Shown: positions 1 through 8,364, counted from the stretch's first letter. The stretch: 64,000 bases of DNA from JABGQS01 sp963674545 (GCA_963674545.2 CAXXFB010000001.1:2976001-3040000); one strand, 5' to 3'. Notes: generated by a model from the sequence alone, not told the origin. Made by a program: numbers and translations.

Positions 1-1
1 A

Positions 2-226
2 GTCAACGGCGCACTCAACGGCATATACAAGCCGGTCAAAGCGGCTGCGGTAAACCTTGTTCAGATGCTTGTGGTATACGTTCCGCTTGCCGTGCTGTCG
101 TCCAGGTACTTTGGGATAGCAGCAATATTCGTTTCATTGGTGTTTTCATATTTGCTCGTAGGTGTTCTTTCGCATTTTGTGTTGAAGAGAGATTTAAACA
201 AGCTTGAACTATCTTTGAATGAATAA
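2..226 (+). CDS. MATE-family efflux transporter, C-terminal part
   Basis: This is the last 75 codons of a membrane protein that begins upstream of the window. The fragment opens with an N-x-x-N-G-x-x-K-P stretch followed by two hydrophobic helices and a short basic/acidic tail. That is the usual layout of the final helices of MATE (DinF/NorM-type) cation/drug antiporters, which export drugs in exchange for Na+ or H+. The family call rests only on this C-terminal part, so the substrate cannot be inferred. A hairpin follows at 250-289. Confidence 0.7.
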   Translation, partial: VNGALNGIYKPVKAAAVNLVQMLVVYVPLAVLSSRYFGIAAIFVSLVFSYLLVGVLSHFVLKRDLNKLELSLNE

Positions 227-249
227 AATGAAAATCTTAATTGAAGTGA

Positions 250-289
250 AAAAGGCTGCTTGGAATATGATTTCTCCCGCAGCCCTTTT
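250..289 (+). terminator. Rho-independent terminator after MATE gene
   Basis: A GGCTGC stem (254-259) pairs with GCAGCC (279-284) and is followed by CTTTT. The loop is long (19 nt), so strength is uncertain. Confidence 0.5.
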
Positions 290-414
290 GGTTAGATGGT
301 TCTAAATTTACTATCAAAGTGTGCCGTTTTGAAAGTATATAAAAAGCTAATCGACATGTACCCTATATAAACAAAAACGATTAGCATCTAAAAATGTAAC
401 GAGTTTTATTGATT

Positions 415-1115
415 TTATTCAAGACTCTCAGCAATAGTTATCAAAACTTCGGCATCCAAATCTGCGCTCACTCTGTATTCATATTGCGGTGTAGTAAAGA
501 ACAGACAATTACCATCCGGGTTTTCCGTTATAAGCGCTTGTCTGCCCATAACTTCGGTTTCATATGTTCTTGAGTTTCCGTTATCGATCCCATTCGATGT
601 ACCTGTGCTGAAACGCTCTATAGTAAGAATTTCTCCGTCTCTGTTGAAATATCTGCTGATGGCAGAGACACCATCTGCGCTGGATTCTCCGAGCACATAG
701 CCCGCAGGTAGAAAGCCGGGCGCAATGTTGTCCTTGATTTCTGAAGATCGGGTGAGGTTTCCGCCTGCTTCTTTAGCAAAGTCATAATCAAACGATAGTT
801 CGTTTTTAGCTATAAACAAGCCGGCGAATTGTGTTCTTAGATCCTTAGAATAAGAGATGGCAAAGGCGCAGATTGTGACAAATATAAAGAAGATCGCTGC
901 TGCTTTGCCTGCAACAGACAGAAGCCTGCGCAGCCATTTTTTTCTACCTCCTTGTCGATAACTGCCATTATCATTTTGTCTAGAGCGTCCGAGGCATCGC
1001 AGACTTGCGCAAGTTCTTCTTCGGACGGCGCCTCTTCGGCCAGCTTCAGAAGCATCTCTCTGCCTGCATGTTTGATGTATGAATCTATCATTTCGTCAAA
1101 ACGATGTTCACTCAT
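415..1115 (-). CDS. Anti-sigma factor, membrane-bound, frame broken at A7
   Basis: This is the probable anti-sigma factor of the neighbouring ECF sigma gene. The first frame (from 1115) encodes a soluble acidic/helical region of about 57 residues, as expected for a sigma-binding domain. The second frame (down to 415) encodes a basic K-K-W-L-R-R stretch, one transmembrane helix and an extracytoplasmic domain resembling the DUF4367-type C-terminus of anti-sigma proteins. The frames join only if one A is added to the A7 tract (plus-strand 937-943) or if ribosomes slip -1 there. The start ATG at 1115 has GAGGTGA upstream and overlaps the sigma stop by 8 nt, indicating translational coupling. Alternatives are a sequencing error, a pseudogene or phase variation. 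The rejoined product is about 233 residues. Confidence 0.7.
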
Positions 1116-1656
1116 TAAACTCACCTCGTGAAATCATATCCGCAAGCATCATCCTGCCTCTGTGACATCTCACCTTCACGTTAGCTACGGTTATTCCCAA
1201 CATCTGTGCAATTTCAGCGTCAGAATATCCCAGCACATACTTATGAAAAACTGCAAAAGAATACTTTTGGTCAAGGTTCTCAAGATGGCTTATCATGTTC
1301 GTGATGTCAAGGTTGAGCAGAGCGTTTTTCTCTGTTGCGTTTTCGCTGGCTAGCCAGTTTTCAAGGCTTTCAAGCGGTACTGTTCTTTTGTTTTCAAATT
1401 TGTTTATATGATCAAGGGCAAGGTTTTTGACAATAAATATTACATAACCCTTTGTTTCCTCAGCTGTAAATTCGTCTATCTTTTTAATGTGCTTGATTAT
1501 TCTAAGGAAAGCCGAGTGGACGATATCCTTTGCAGTATCTTCGTTCTTAACGACTTTAATGGCGGTATAAAACATAAGCCCTTTATAATCGTTATAAAGC
1601 TGCTCAACTTTTTTGCGATATCCTTTTGGCAAATCGATGTTTCCCGATTTTGGCAT
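1108..1656 (-). CDS. ECF-type RNA polymerase sigma factor
   Basis: A sigma-70 family protein of the extracytoplasmic-function group, about 182 residues. The N-terminal half has region 2 features (helical, with D-I-V-H-S-A-F-L-R-I resembling the D-x-x-Q-x-x-F motif). The C-terminal half is a region 4 helix-turn-helix, with Y-S-D-A-E-I-A-x-M-L-G-I followed by V-K-V-R-x-H-R-G-R. The start at 1656 is preferred over an ATG at 1701 because GGGGA lies 8 nt upstream; the upstream start remains possible. It forms an operon with the overlapping anti-sigma gene, the usual arrangement for a sigma factor held at the membrane until a signal arrives. The signal is unknown. Confidence 0.88.
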   Translation of the reverse strand: MPKSGNIDLPKGYRKKVEQLYNDYKGLMFYTAIKVVKNEDTAKDIVHSAFLRIIKHIKKIDEFTAEETKGYVIFIVKNLALDHINKFENKRTVPLESLENWLASENATEKNALLNLDITNMISHLENLDQKYSFAVFHKYVLGYSDAEIAQMLGITVANVKVRCHRGRMMLADMISRGEFNE

Positions 1657-1783
1657 CGTGGATTCCCCGCACAAAATAAAATTATCCCTGTTCCGATTCA
1701 TCTTTCTTCAGGTACTGCGTTACCATTTATCAAATATTTATATATGTAAGTAAAGGTTGTCGCTATCGAATCATGACCTTATA

Positions 1784-1812
1784 ATTCTATAATCATAGAG
1801 TGTTAAAATCAA
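1784..1812 (-). promoter_or_regulatory. Possible sigma-A promoter of the sigma/anti-sigma operon
   Basis: On the minus strand TTGATT (1812-1807) and TAGAAT (1789-1784) are separated by 17 bp, about 130 nt before the sigma start. No clear ECF-type autoregulatory promoter was recognised. Confidence 0.35.
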
Positions 1813-1925
1813 GTAAAACAATTAAAATTTTATCTTTGTTTACAGCTGTTGCAAATACAGGGCAGCAATCAGCTCCCTGACAAGTATGCAAATACTAGGC
1901 AATTACTAAAAAAAAGATAAAAAGC

Positions 1926-1956
1926 TTGACTTAGAGCCAACTCTAAGTGTTATGCT
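1926..1956 (+). promoter_or_regulatory. MerR-type promoter with 19-bp spacer and dyad operator
   Basis: TTGACT (1926-1931) and TATGCT (1951-1956) are separated by exactly 19 bp. A dyad, ACTTAGAG-CCAA-CTCTAAGT, spans 1929-1948 within the spacer. Over-long spacers with a central dyad are the hallmark of promoters that MerR-family activators untwist. The dyad resembles the boxes known for AdhR/NmlR-type regulators. It drives the reductase at 2033, whose downstream neighbour encodes such a regulator. Confidence 0.85.
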
Positions 1957-2032
1957 TTATTATATCAAGAAAAAACTATGCCTGTAATGAGGGCCGGAAG
2001 ATATATTTAAATTTACACTAAAGGAGAGCGCA

Positions 2033-3154
2033 ATGAAGAATAATAAACTTGGTTTTGGCTGTATGCGCCTGCCACTCAAAAAAGCGGATGATTCGTCAAG
2101 TATAGATATGCAGGCTTTTAAAAGTATGGCAGACAATTTTATAAAAGAAGGATTCACATACTTTGATACAGCATATCCCTATCATGCACGCACAAGTGAA
2201 ACGGCGATAAGAGAAGCAGTAGTTAAGCGGCACAAAAGGGATGCGTTTACTATAGCGACAAAGATGCCGATGTGGGAGCTGCAGACCGCTGAAGACCACG
2301 AGAGAATATTCAGTGAACAGCTCATAAAATGCGGGGTTGACTACTTTGACTATTATCTGCTTCACAGCTTAAGCACAGAGCACTATAAAATTGCACAGGA
2401 CCTAAACAGCATCGAGTTTGTACGGGAGAAAAAGCACCAGGGAAAAATCAAGAAGCTGGGGTTTTCATTCCACGATAACGCGGCTCTGCTCGACGAAATA
2501 CTGACGGCTCATCCGGGGCTCGACTTCGTACAGCTCCAGCTTAATTATCTTGATTGGGAAAGCGAAAGCATACAGTCACGAAAGTGCTACGAAACGGCAA
2601 GAAAACACGGCATACCAATAATCGTAATGGAGCCGGTAAAGGGGGGGACTCTTGCCAGCCTTCCGGAAGAAGCTGAAAAACTGCTCAAAGACTATGCGCC
2701 GGGCATGTCAATAGCCTCATGGGCTATTCGTTTTGCAGCGAGCAGGCCTGGTGTGATGATGGTGCTCAGCGGTATGTCAGATATGCAGCAGTTAAATGAC
2801 AATATGGATATAATGAAAAATTTCCGTCTTTTGTCAGAAGAGGAAGAAAGCATAATCAAACAGGTCGTCGATATAATAAACGATGCAATAGCAATTCCCT
2901 GTACAACGTGTGGCTACTGTATAGAGGCTTGTCCTCAAAACATAATGATACCTAAATATTTCGAGCTCTTTAACTCATATAAGCAATTCTACAAAGGCGG
3001 GTTTGCATTGCAAAAAGTATATTATGAGAATCTTACAAGAACTCACGGCAAGGCTTCTGAATGCATAGGGTGTAATAAGTGCGAGGAAAACTGTCCTCAA
3101 AATATAGAAATAGCGAAGTGGATGCCGCAGGTTGCAGAAGCACTGGAAGAATAG
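2033..3154 (+). CDS. Aldo/keto reductase with ferredoxin-like 2x[4Fe-4S] C-terminus
   Basis: A 373-residue protein with an aldo/keto reductase TIM barrel: an F-D-T-A-Y motif near residue 45, A-T-K-M near 77 and L-L-H near 111 supply the usual Asp, Lys and His of the active site. Near residues 290 and 344 there are two C-x2-C-x2-C-x3-C-P clusters, typical of two [4Fe-4S] centres. Such fusions are common in anaerobes and probably reduce aldehydes or ketones using NAD(P)H and/or ferredoxin; the substrate is unknown. AAGGAGAG precedes the ATG. The gene sits behind a MerR-type promoter and upstream of a MerR gene, suggesting induction by electrophiles or carbonyl compounds. Confidence 0.9.
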   Translation: MKNNKLGFGCMRLPLKKADDSSSIDMQAFKSMADNFIKEGFTYFDTAYPYHARTSETAIREAVVKRHKRDAFTIATKMPMWELQTAEDHERIFSEQLIKCGVDYFDYYLLHSLSTEHYKIAQDLNSIEFVREKKHQGKIKKLGFSFHDNAALLDEILTAHPGLDFVQLQLNYLDWESESIQSRKCYETARKHGIPIIVMEPVKGGTLASLPEEAEKLLKDYAPGMSIASWAIRFAASRPGVMMVLSGMSDMQQLNDNMDIMKNFRLLSEEEESIIKQVVDIINDAIAIPCTTCGYCIEACPQNIMIPKYFELFNSYKQFYKGGFALQKVYYENLTRTHGKASECIGCNKCEENCPQNIEIAKWMPQVAEALEE

Positions 3155-3199
3155 CGCTGCTGTAAAAAAACGTGATAGGGTTATTTGAGAGGTGATACT

Positions 3200-3586
3200 A
3201 TGACCATTGCAGAAGTAAGTGAAAAATATGGGATAACATCACATACGCTGCGCTACTATGAGCGAGTAGGGCTGCTTCCTGATGTTAGCCGCACTTCTGG
3301 CGGCAGAAGAGATTATACCGATGATGACTGCAGCTGGGTAGAATTTATAAAATGTATGAGGAGTGCGGGGTTGTCCGTAGAGGTGCTGATAGAATATGTT
3401 GCACTGTGTCAGCAAGGAGAATCTACTCAGAACGAAAGAAAAGATCTACTTATAGAACAGCGAAGGCAGCTCTTAGAGAGAATGCAGGATATGAAGGAGA
3501 CGCTTGAGCGTCTCAATAGAAAGATTGATCAGTACGATAAAATAATGGCCCCTGCTGAGAACAGCCTGTCCAATCAGGAGAGATAG
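3200..3586 (+). CDS. MerR-family regulator (AdhR/NmlR-like)
   Basis: A 128-residue protein with an N-terminal winged helix containing the MerR signature H-T-L-R-Y-Y-E-R-x-G-L-L (about residues 15-27) and a C-terminal coiled coil rich in Q/R/E. The ATG at 3200 is chosen because GAGGTGA lies just upstream; an in-frame TTG at 3185 would be inside the ribosome site region. The length and lack of a large effector domain fit the small redox/aldehyde-sensing subgroup. It most likely binds the dyad at 1929-1948 and activates transcription of the reductase and itself. No cysteine is obvious in the DNA-binding part apart from C34/C42-type positions, so the sensing chemistry cannot be assigned. Confidence 0.88.
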   Translation: MTIAEVSEKYGITSHTLRYYERVGLLPDVSRTSGGRRDYTDDDCSWVEFIKCMRSAGLSVEVLIEYVALCQQGESTQNERKDLLIEQRRQLLERMQDMKETLERLNRKIDQYDKIMAPAENSLSNQER

Positions 3587-3638
3587 ACAAAGAGTAATAA
3601 CTGAGCATTATCAGCGTAACTACTGCAGTATACGTATA

Positions 3639-3668
3639 TTGTAACTTCACATTTAAATATGATATAAT
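3639..3668 (+). promoter_or_regulatory. Candidate promoter upstream of acyltransferase
   Basis: TTGTAA (3639-3644) and TATAAT (3663-3668) are separated by 18 bp, about 205 nt upstream of the acyltransferase start. The rest of the gap 3587-3874 shows nothing else recognisable. Confidence 0.45.
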
Positions 3669-3874
3669 GACTGCAGGGCAGGTTATGAAAGCAACGCAAT
3701 TATTTTATATATTTTTTATTTATCAGAAGTCTTTTACTTTACTGCCCTTAATTAAAAACTGAATAGCTTTAATGTGACTGCTATAGCGGCTTGTTTTTGC
3801 ATTCACAGATTTCTTATAAAGCTGTTTTTTTGCTGCGTTTTAATAAAATTAGAAGGCAGGGAAAGGGAAGTTTA

Positions 3875-4609
3875 ATGGAAAATGAAACGATTGCTACAGA
3901 TGCCCATAAGATCCATCTACCCCAAACTCAGGAGTTCGAAATTAGCGAAAACTATAAATATATAAACAGGAATGTCTTCTTTGTGGTTTTCTCATTTTTG
4001 TTCAGATACCTTATAATTTTTCCTATATTTTATCCTATAACAAAAATAATACTTGGCTTTAAAGTTCAAGGTCATAAAAATTTAAAGAAATTGAACAGCG
4101 GAGCCGTCAGCGTTTCAAACCATGCACACATCTTGGACGCTCCGATGCTCACTTTCTCTCTCTTCCCAAGGCAGCCCAGCATGACATCAATAAAAGGTAA
4201 TTTCCAGACACCTGGAGTCAGTTTTCTTGTAAAGGTTCTGGGTGCTGTGCCGATACCCGAAAAACCAAAAGCGCTCATGAAGTTCTTTAGCGCAATGCAG
4301 GCGGAAACGCAGAGGGGGAGGATAGTACATTTTTATCCTGAAGCGTCACTGTGGCCGGGGCATACGCAGCTTCGCCCGTTTAAAAAAGGTGCGTTCTATC
4401 TTGCGGTTAATGCAGATGTTCCCGTTCTTCCAATGGTAATAAAACAGCGTGCTCCCAAAGGCTTTTTCAAACTTTTCAAGAAGAAACCGTCTATAAGCGT
4501 AATAATAGGCAGCCCGCTTATTCCGGACAAAGATCTTGATGAAAAGCAGAGGCTGGAGGATCTACGGCAAAGAACACACGAAGCAATGAAAGCGATGCTC
4601 GAATCATAA
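3875..4609 (+). CDS. 1-acyl-glycerol-3-phosphate acyltransferase family (PlsC-like)
   Basis: A 244-residue membrane-associated acyltransferase. After a hydrophilic start there is a hydrophobic segment (about residues 30-60), then the catalytic N-H-x4-D motif (N-H-A-H-I-L-D, about 82-88). Further on, F-Y-P-E-A-S replaces the usual F-P-E-G-T/S acceptor-binding motif, and V-P-V-L-P-M is the last conserved block. The family transfers acyl chains to lysophosphatidate or related acceptors on the cytoplasmic face. The start at 3875 follows GGGAAAGGGAAG; an upstream in-frame start would add 28 residues of unlikely sequence. The glycosyltransferase downstream suggests the pair works in phospholipid or glycolipid synthesis. 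Confidence 0.85.
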   Translation: MENETIATDAHKIHLPQTQEFEISENYKYINRNVFFVVFSFLFRYLIIFPIFYPITKIILGFKVQGHKNLKKLNSGAVSVSNHAHILDAPMLTFSLFPRQPSMTSIKGNFQTPGVSFLVKVLGAVPIPEKPKALMKFFSAMQAETQRGRIVHFYPEASLWPGHTQLRPFKKGAFYLAVNADVPVLPMVIKQRAPKGFFKLFKKKPSISVIIGSPLIPDKDLDEKQRLEDLRQRTHEAMKAMLES

Positions 4610-4725
4610 TGATTCTGGTATAGCTAAATAAATATAAAGGAGGCCGAAAGGATAGAGGAGCAAAGAAACAGTACCGCAATCATATTTATTTATATTTTTT
4701 ATCTTTAGCCCTCTATAAAAAAACA

Positions 4726-5895
4726 ATGATAATAGTAATGGTAATAGACCAATACGACAGCGAGAACGACGCGCCTGAAAGCAGCAAAGGCGCGGCGATA
4801 TGGGCTTCGCGCTATGTCGAGACCCTGCGCAAGAGAGGGCACGAAGTTAGAGTCGTGTCAACAGGCTTGCCCGAGAAAGACAAGTATATTGTCAAGACCA
4901 AGGTGTATCCGTTCATCAACAATATCGTGGAAACTAACGGTTTTACGTTTGCCCGGGTGGATGAGCCGGTAGTAAGAGAGGCTTTCAAAGGTGCAGATCT
5001 GATTCATTTCATAATGCCATTCAAGCTTTCATACACTGCGCTGAAAATCGCTCAGGAGATGGATATTCCGGTGTTCTCGGCGTTCCACTGCCAGCCCGAA
5101 AACGTAACGTACAACCTGGGGTTCAAGCGATTCCCGATAATAGCTACGTATATCTACGGCAGATACAACAGGATGTTCTATAAGTACTTCGACCACATAC
5201 ACTGCCCGACACAGTTCATAGCAGACCAGCTAAAAAAGCATAATTACAAAGGGCAGCTACACGTCATATCAAACGGCGTTGACGAAGGTTTCAAGACAAT
5301 AAAAGTAGAGCGCCCCAAGGAATACGAGGGCAAATTCATTATCGGTATGGTAGGCAGATTGGCAGCAGAAAAGCGTCAGGATTTGATTATAAGAGCAGTT
5401 GCGATGTCAAAATACAAGGAGGATATACAGCTTGTGTTTTGCGGACAAGGGCCAAAGGAAAGGAAATATAAACGCCTTGCCAAAAAGCTGGGGCTCAAAC
5501 CCTCGTTCGGTTTCTATAAAAAGGACGACCTATTAAAGATCATCAACATGTTCGATCTCTATGTGCATGCTTCCGAGATAGAGATAGAGGCGATAGCCTG
5601 CTGGGAGGCGCTGGTATGCGGAAAGGTTCCTGTCATTGCAAACTCGCCAAACAGTGCAACGAGGTTCTTTGCGCTTGACGACAGAAGCCTGTTCGAAAAT
5701 AAAAACCCGCAGGACCTGTGCAAGAAAATAGAGTACTGGATAGAGCATCCTGATGAAAAGAAAGAGATGTCCCGAAAATATATCGAAGCGGCAAAAAACA
5801 ATACACTTTCCAAGTCCATAGAAAAGATTGAAAAAGTGTACGAGCAAACGATAAAAGACTACTGGAGCAAAAAGGAAATCGAAAAAACATCGTAA
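4726..5895 (+). CDS. GT4-family glycosyltransferase
   Basis: A 389-residue group 1 glycosyltransferase (GT-B fold). The N-terminal Rossmann half ends near I-S-N-G-V-D (about residue 184). The C-terminal half starts with G-M-V-G-R-L-A-A-E-K-R-Q, the nucleotide-sugar-binding block, and carries an E-x7-E-like acidic motif around 284-294. It resembles diacylglycerol glucosyltransferases and may build glycolipids; this is inference. Start choice: the ATG at 4726 gives a normal GT4 N-terminus but has no close ribosome site. A perfect AAAGGAGG lies at 4636-4643, and the reading frame stays open back to 4624 with no ATG/GTG/TTG in between. A terminator follows at 5918-5943. Confidence 0.87.
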   Translation: MIIVMVIDQYDSENDAPESSKGAAIWASRYVETLRKRGHEVRVVSTGLPEKDKYIVKTKVYPFINNIVETNGFTFARVDEPVVREAFKGADLIHFIMPFKLSYTALKIAQEMDIPVFSAFHCQPENVTYNLGFKRFPIIATYIYGRYNRMFYKYFDHIHCPTQFIADQLKKHNYKGQLHVISNGVDEGFKTIKVERPKEYEGKFIIGMVGRLAAEKRQDLIIRAVAMSKYKEDIQLVFCGQGPKERKYKRLAKKLGLKPSFGFYKKDDLLKIINMFDLYVHASEIEIEAIACWEALVCGKVPVIANSPNSATRFFALDDRSLFENKNPQDLCKKIEYWIEHPDEKKEMSRKYIEAAKNNTLSKSIEKIEKVYEQTIKDYWSKKEIEKTS

Positions 5896-5917
5896 ATACA
5901 GTTAATCATTAAGTGAT

Positions 5918-5943
5918 AAAAAGAGCATTGATTTGCTCTTTTT
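5918..5943 (+). terminator. Rho-independent terminator after glycosyltransferase
   Basis: AAAAAGAGCA pairs with TGCTCTTTTT across a 6-nt loop, a compact hairpin ending in a U run. Confidence 0.85.
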
Positions 5944-6077
5944 AATATACAGCTTTATATCAAATCATAATATTTTTAATCATTGGGGCACAAGAAAACC
6001 CTGAATAGCGTATGTAATCTGAAGATCAGTGTTCAGCTAACGAAAATCTCGGAAATGTCAGAAAATAAATAAATTTA

Positions 6078-6092
6078 CGAGCACGTGCACGC
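6078..6092 (+). promoter_or_regulatory. LacI-family operator copy 1
   Basis: CGAGCACGTGCACG matches the perfect palindrome at 6154-6167 in all but one half-site base. It is 76 bp upstream of copy 2 and upstream of the regulator gene, a spacing that could allow looping. Confidence 0.65.
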
Positions 6093-6152
6093 TTTTTTTA
6101 TAAAACAGGCAGGACATTTCCTTTTTAGGTCGAATACATTAATTAAACATCA

Positions 6153-6168
6153 ACGAGCACGTGCTCGT
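6153..6168 (+). promoter_or_regulatory. LacI-family operator copy 2 (perfect palindrome)
   Basis: ACGAGCACGTGCTCGT is a perfect 16-bp inverted repeat with a central CG, typical of LacI/GalR-family operators. It ends 15 bp before the regulator start, so binding there would block expression of the regulator (autoregulation). Confidence 0.75.
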
Positions 6169-6183
6169 GAATGGGAGAAACGA

Positions 6184-7209
6184 ATGAAAGTAACAATGCG
6201 GCAGATCGCAGAAATTGCGGGAGTATCACGCGGAACGGTCGATAAAGTACTGAACGACAGACCGGGTGTCAGTGCTCCTGTAAGGGCAAAAGTAAAAAGA
6301 GTTGCCGATTCTTTGAATTATAAACCCAATCTTATTGGCAAGGCGCTTGCCGGGCAGAACAATCAAAAAAAGATAGGCGTAATAATAGCGCCCGACTACA
6401 ACCCATTTGTAAAAGATATAAAGCAGGGCGTAAAAACAGCAGCCATGGAGATATCAGATTACGGCTTCAATATAGACGTTAGGGTGCTTCCCTCGCTAGA
6501 GGATAAAGACCAAATAGATATATTGGACAGCTTTGTGGAAAAAGGTGTAGAAGCTATTTCTATGTTCTGTATCGACAGCGATAAAGTCATGCAAAAGGTG
6601 AACGAAATAACAGATTTTGGGATACCGGTAGTGACATACAATTCCGACCTCGCAGAATCTAAACGCATGTGCTATATAGGTCAGGACCATATCAAAGGCG
6701 GCAGAGTAGCGGCAGACCTGATGGCTAAAGTTTTGGATACAGATGCGCAGGTTTTTATAATAACGAGTCTTAAGACGCTTGACTGCCATAGAGACAGATT
6801 GGCAGGTTTCGAAACCTGTATAAGAGAATATGGATCAGGAATCAAAGTGCTGGATATAATTGAAAACGAAGACAAAGAGAAAACGGCCTATGATGCGACA
6901 CTTAAAATGCTTAAAAATCATCCCGGAATAAAAGGGATATATATTACAGGCGGCGGTGTTGGCGGTGTTTGCGATGCGCTCAAAGAGCTCGGCAGGGAAA
7001 AGAGCGTACGAGTGATATGTCACGACCTCGTCGAAAAGACAGTAGCATTGCTAAAAGAAGGTATCGTAGATTTCACTATAGGGCAGGATCCTTTCTTCCA
7101 GGGTTATCAGCCTATAAAGATACTTTTTGAATATCTGATAGCCGGGAAAAAGCCGGAATACGAGTTTATCAGGACAAGAGTGGACATACAGACGAGAAGC
7201 ACCGTATAA
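6184..7209 (+). CDS. LacI-family transcriptional regulator
   Basis: A 341-residue regulator. Residues about 4-25 form the LacI helix-turn-helix (R-Q-I-A-E-I-A-G-V-S-R-G-T-V-D-K-V-L-N), followed by the hinge (L-N-Y-K-P-N) and a periplasmic-binding-protein-like sugar domain (about 60-335). The ATG at 6184 is chosen because GGGAGAAA precedes it and the helix-turn-helix starts right after; the longer reading frame back to 6085 would run through operator copy 2. Matching palindromes lie upstream (6078, 6153) and between this gene and the downstream dehydrogenase (7223), so it probably represses itself and the operon at 7290-11601. The inducer is probably a sugar or sugar derivative used by that operon. 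Confidence 0.9.
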   Translation: MKVTMRQIAEIAGVSRGTVDKVLNDRPGVSAPVRAKVKRVADSLNYKPNLIGKALAGQNNQKKIGVIIAPDYNPFVKDIKQGVKTAAMEISDYGFNIDVRVLPSLEDKDQIDILDSFVEKGVEAISMFCIDSDKVMQKVNEITDFGIPVVTYNSDLAESKRMCYIGQDHIKGGRVAADLMAKVLDTDAQVFIITSLKTLDCHRDRLAGFETCIREYGSGIKVLDIIENEDKEKTAYDATLKMLKNHPGIKGIYITGGGVGGVCDALKELGREKSVRVICHDLVEKTVALLKEGIVDFTIGQDPFFQGYQPIKILFEYLIAGKKPEYEFIRTRVDIQTRSTV

Positions 7210-7222
7210 AATTTATCCGTTA

Positions 7223-7236
7223 CGTGCACGGGCACG
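7223..7236 (+). promoter_or_regulatory. LacI-family operator copy 3
   Basis: CGTGCACGGGCACG has the same half-site pattern as the two upstream copies. It lies 13 bp after the regulator stop and 53 bp before the dehydrogenase, so it would control the downstream sugar operon. Confidence 0.65.
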
Positions 7237-7289
7237 CTATAAAAATTAGTAAAGTAACGTAATAAAGATAGAAAACAGGAGGTATGAAA

Positions 7290-8354
7290 ATGAGTAAGAT
7301 GATGAGAGCTCAAGTGATAGAAGAACCGGGGAAAATGGTTTTAAAGCAGGTTCCCGTTCCGGAAATCAACGATTCTGAAGTGCTTATCAAAGTGAAAATG
7401 TGCGGAATATGCGGAACAGACTGGAAAATCTACAAGGGCGACTATGCTGCAGAATATCTGCCCATGATTTCAGGACATGAATTCTGGGGTGTTATAGAGG
7501 AAAAAGGTAAGAACGTAAAAGATTTGGAAATAGGAGACAGGGTATCGGTAGACATCTGCATGCCGTGCGGAACTTGTTATTTCTGCCGACGCGGAGACCA
7601 TCTTCTGTGTGAGACTTTCACGCAGCTTGGTATCCATACAGACGGAGCATTTGCAGAATACGTAAAAGCGCCGTGGCAGAACTGCTACAAGATACCAAAA
7701 GAAGTCGACGACTACTCCGCAGCTTTTATCGAGCCGATGACGGCAGTTCTTGAAGCATCGAAGAGGATGGATGTAAAGATCTCTTCTTCAGTCGTGGTAA
7801 TAGGCTGCGGGCTTGGTATTTTGCACGGAGCCTTAGCACGGCTAAGAGGAGCAGCGCCTGTAATAGTCATAGGAGACAGCCCGGAGCGGCTGAAGATGGC
7901 TAGGCAGATGGGTGCAGACATAACCATTGATATAAATGAGATAGAAGACCCGGTGCAGGAAGTAATGAAGATCACAGGCGGCGTTGGCGCAGACTACGTC
8001 CTCGAAGCTGTCGGCTCACCAAAGACTTACGAGCAGGCCTTCAAGATGCTGCGTCGCGGCGGCAAGCTAGAGGCGTTCGGAGTAGCTCCGCAGGGCCAGA
8101 CTGCATCGCTTGAGCCTTTCGAGTTTGTTCTTGGTGAAAAGAAAGTCAGCGGTTCGTGCGCAGGCATAGGCAACGACTGGGGCGACGTCATAAACCTGCT
8201 TAAGTATAAGCGTATAGAGCCAAAACAGCTCTTTACTATGGCGGTGCCGCTTGAAGAGCTTGAAGATGCGCTTATGGAACTAAGAAAGGACAAGAATATA
8301 ATCAAGATATTCGTAAGCCCGGAGCTTACGCAAAGAGTATATATAAACAAATAA
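7290..8354 (+). CDS. Zinc-dependent medium-chain alcohol/polyol dehydrogenase
   Basis: A 354-residue MDR-superfamily dehydrogenase. The catalytic zinc site is seen as C-G-I-C-G-T-D and G-H-E (near residues 37-70). Four closely spaced cysteines (C-x2-C-x2-C-x7-C, near 92-106) form the structural zinc site. A Rossmann segment (V-V-V-I-G-C-G-L-G, near 170) binds NAD(P). The start at 7290 sits 8 nt after AGGAGG; an ATG at 7284 is too close to it. It is first in a four-gene operon behind LacI operator copy 3 and probably oxidises or reduces a sugar, polyol or ketose; the exact substrate is not visible. Confidence 0.88.
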   Translation: MSKMMRAQVIEEPGKMVLKQVPVPEINDSEVLIKVKMCGICGTDWKIYKGDYAAEYLPMISGHEFWGVIEEKGKNVKDLEIGDRVSVDICMPCGTCYFCRRGDHLLCETFTQLGIHTDGAFAEYVKAPWQNCYKIPKEVDDYSAAFIEPMTAVLEASKRMDVKISSSVVVIGCGLGILHGALARLRGAAPVIVIGDSPERLKMARQMGADITIDINEIEDPVQEVMKITGGVGADYVLEAVGSPKTYEQAFKMLRRGGKLEAFGVAPQGQTASLEPFEFVLGEKKVSGSCAGIGNDWGDVINLLKYKRIEPKQLFTMAVPLEELEDALMELRKDKNIIKIFVSPELTQRVYINK

Positions 8355-8364
8355 GGAGAGAATC

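Noticed and set aside
6085..6183. N-terminal extension of the LacI-family protein
   Set aside because: It would encode operator copy 2 and displace the helix-turn-helix from the N-terminus.
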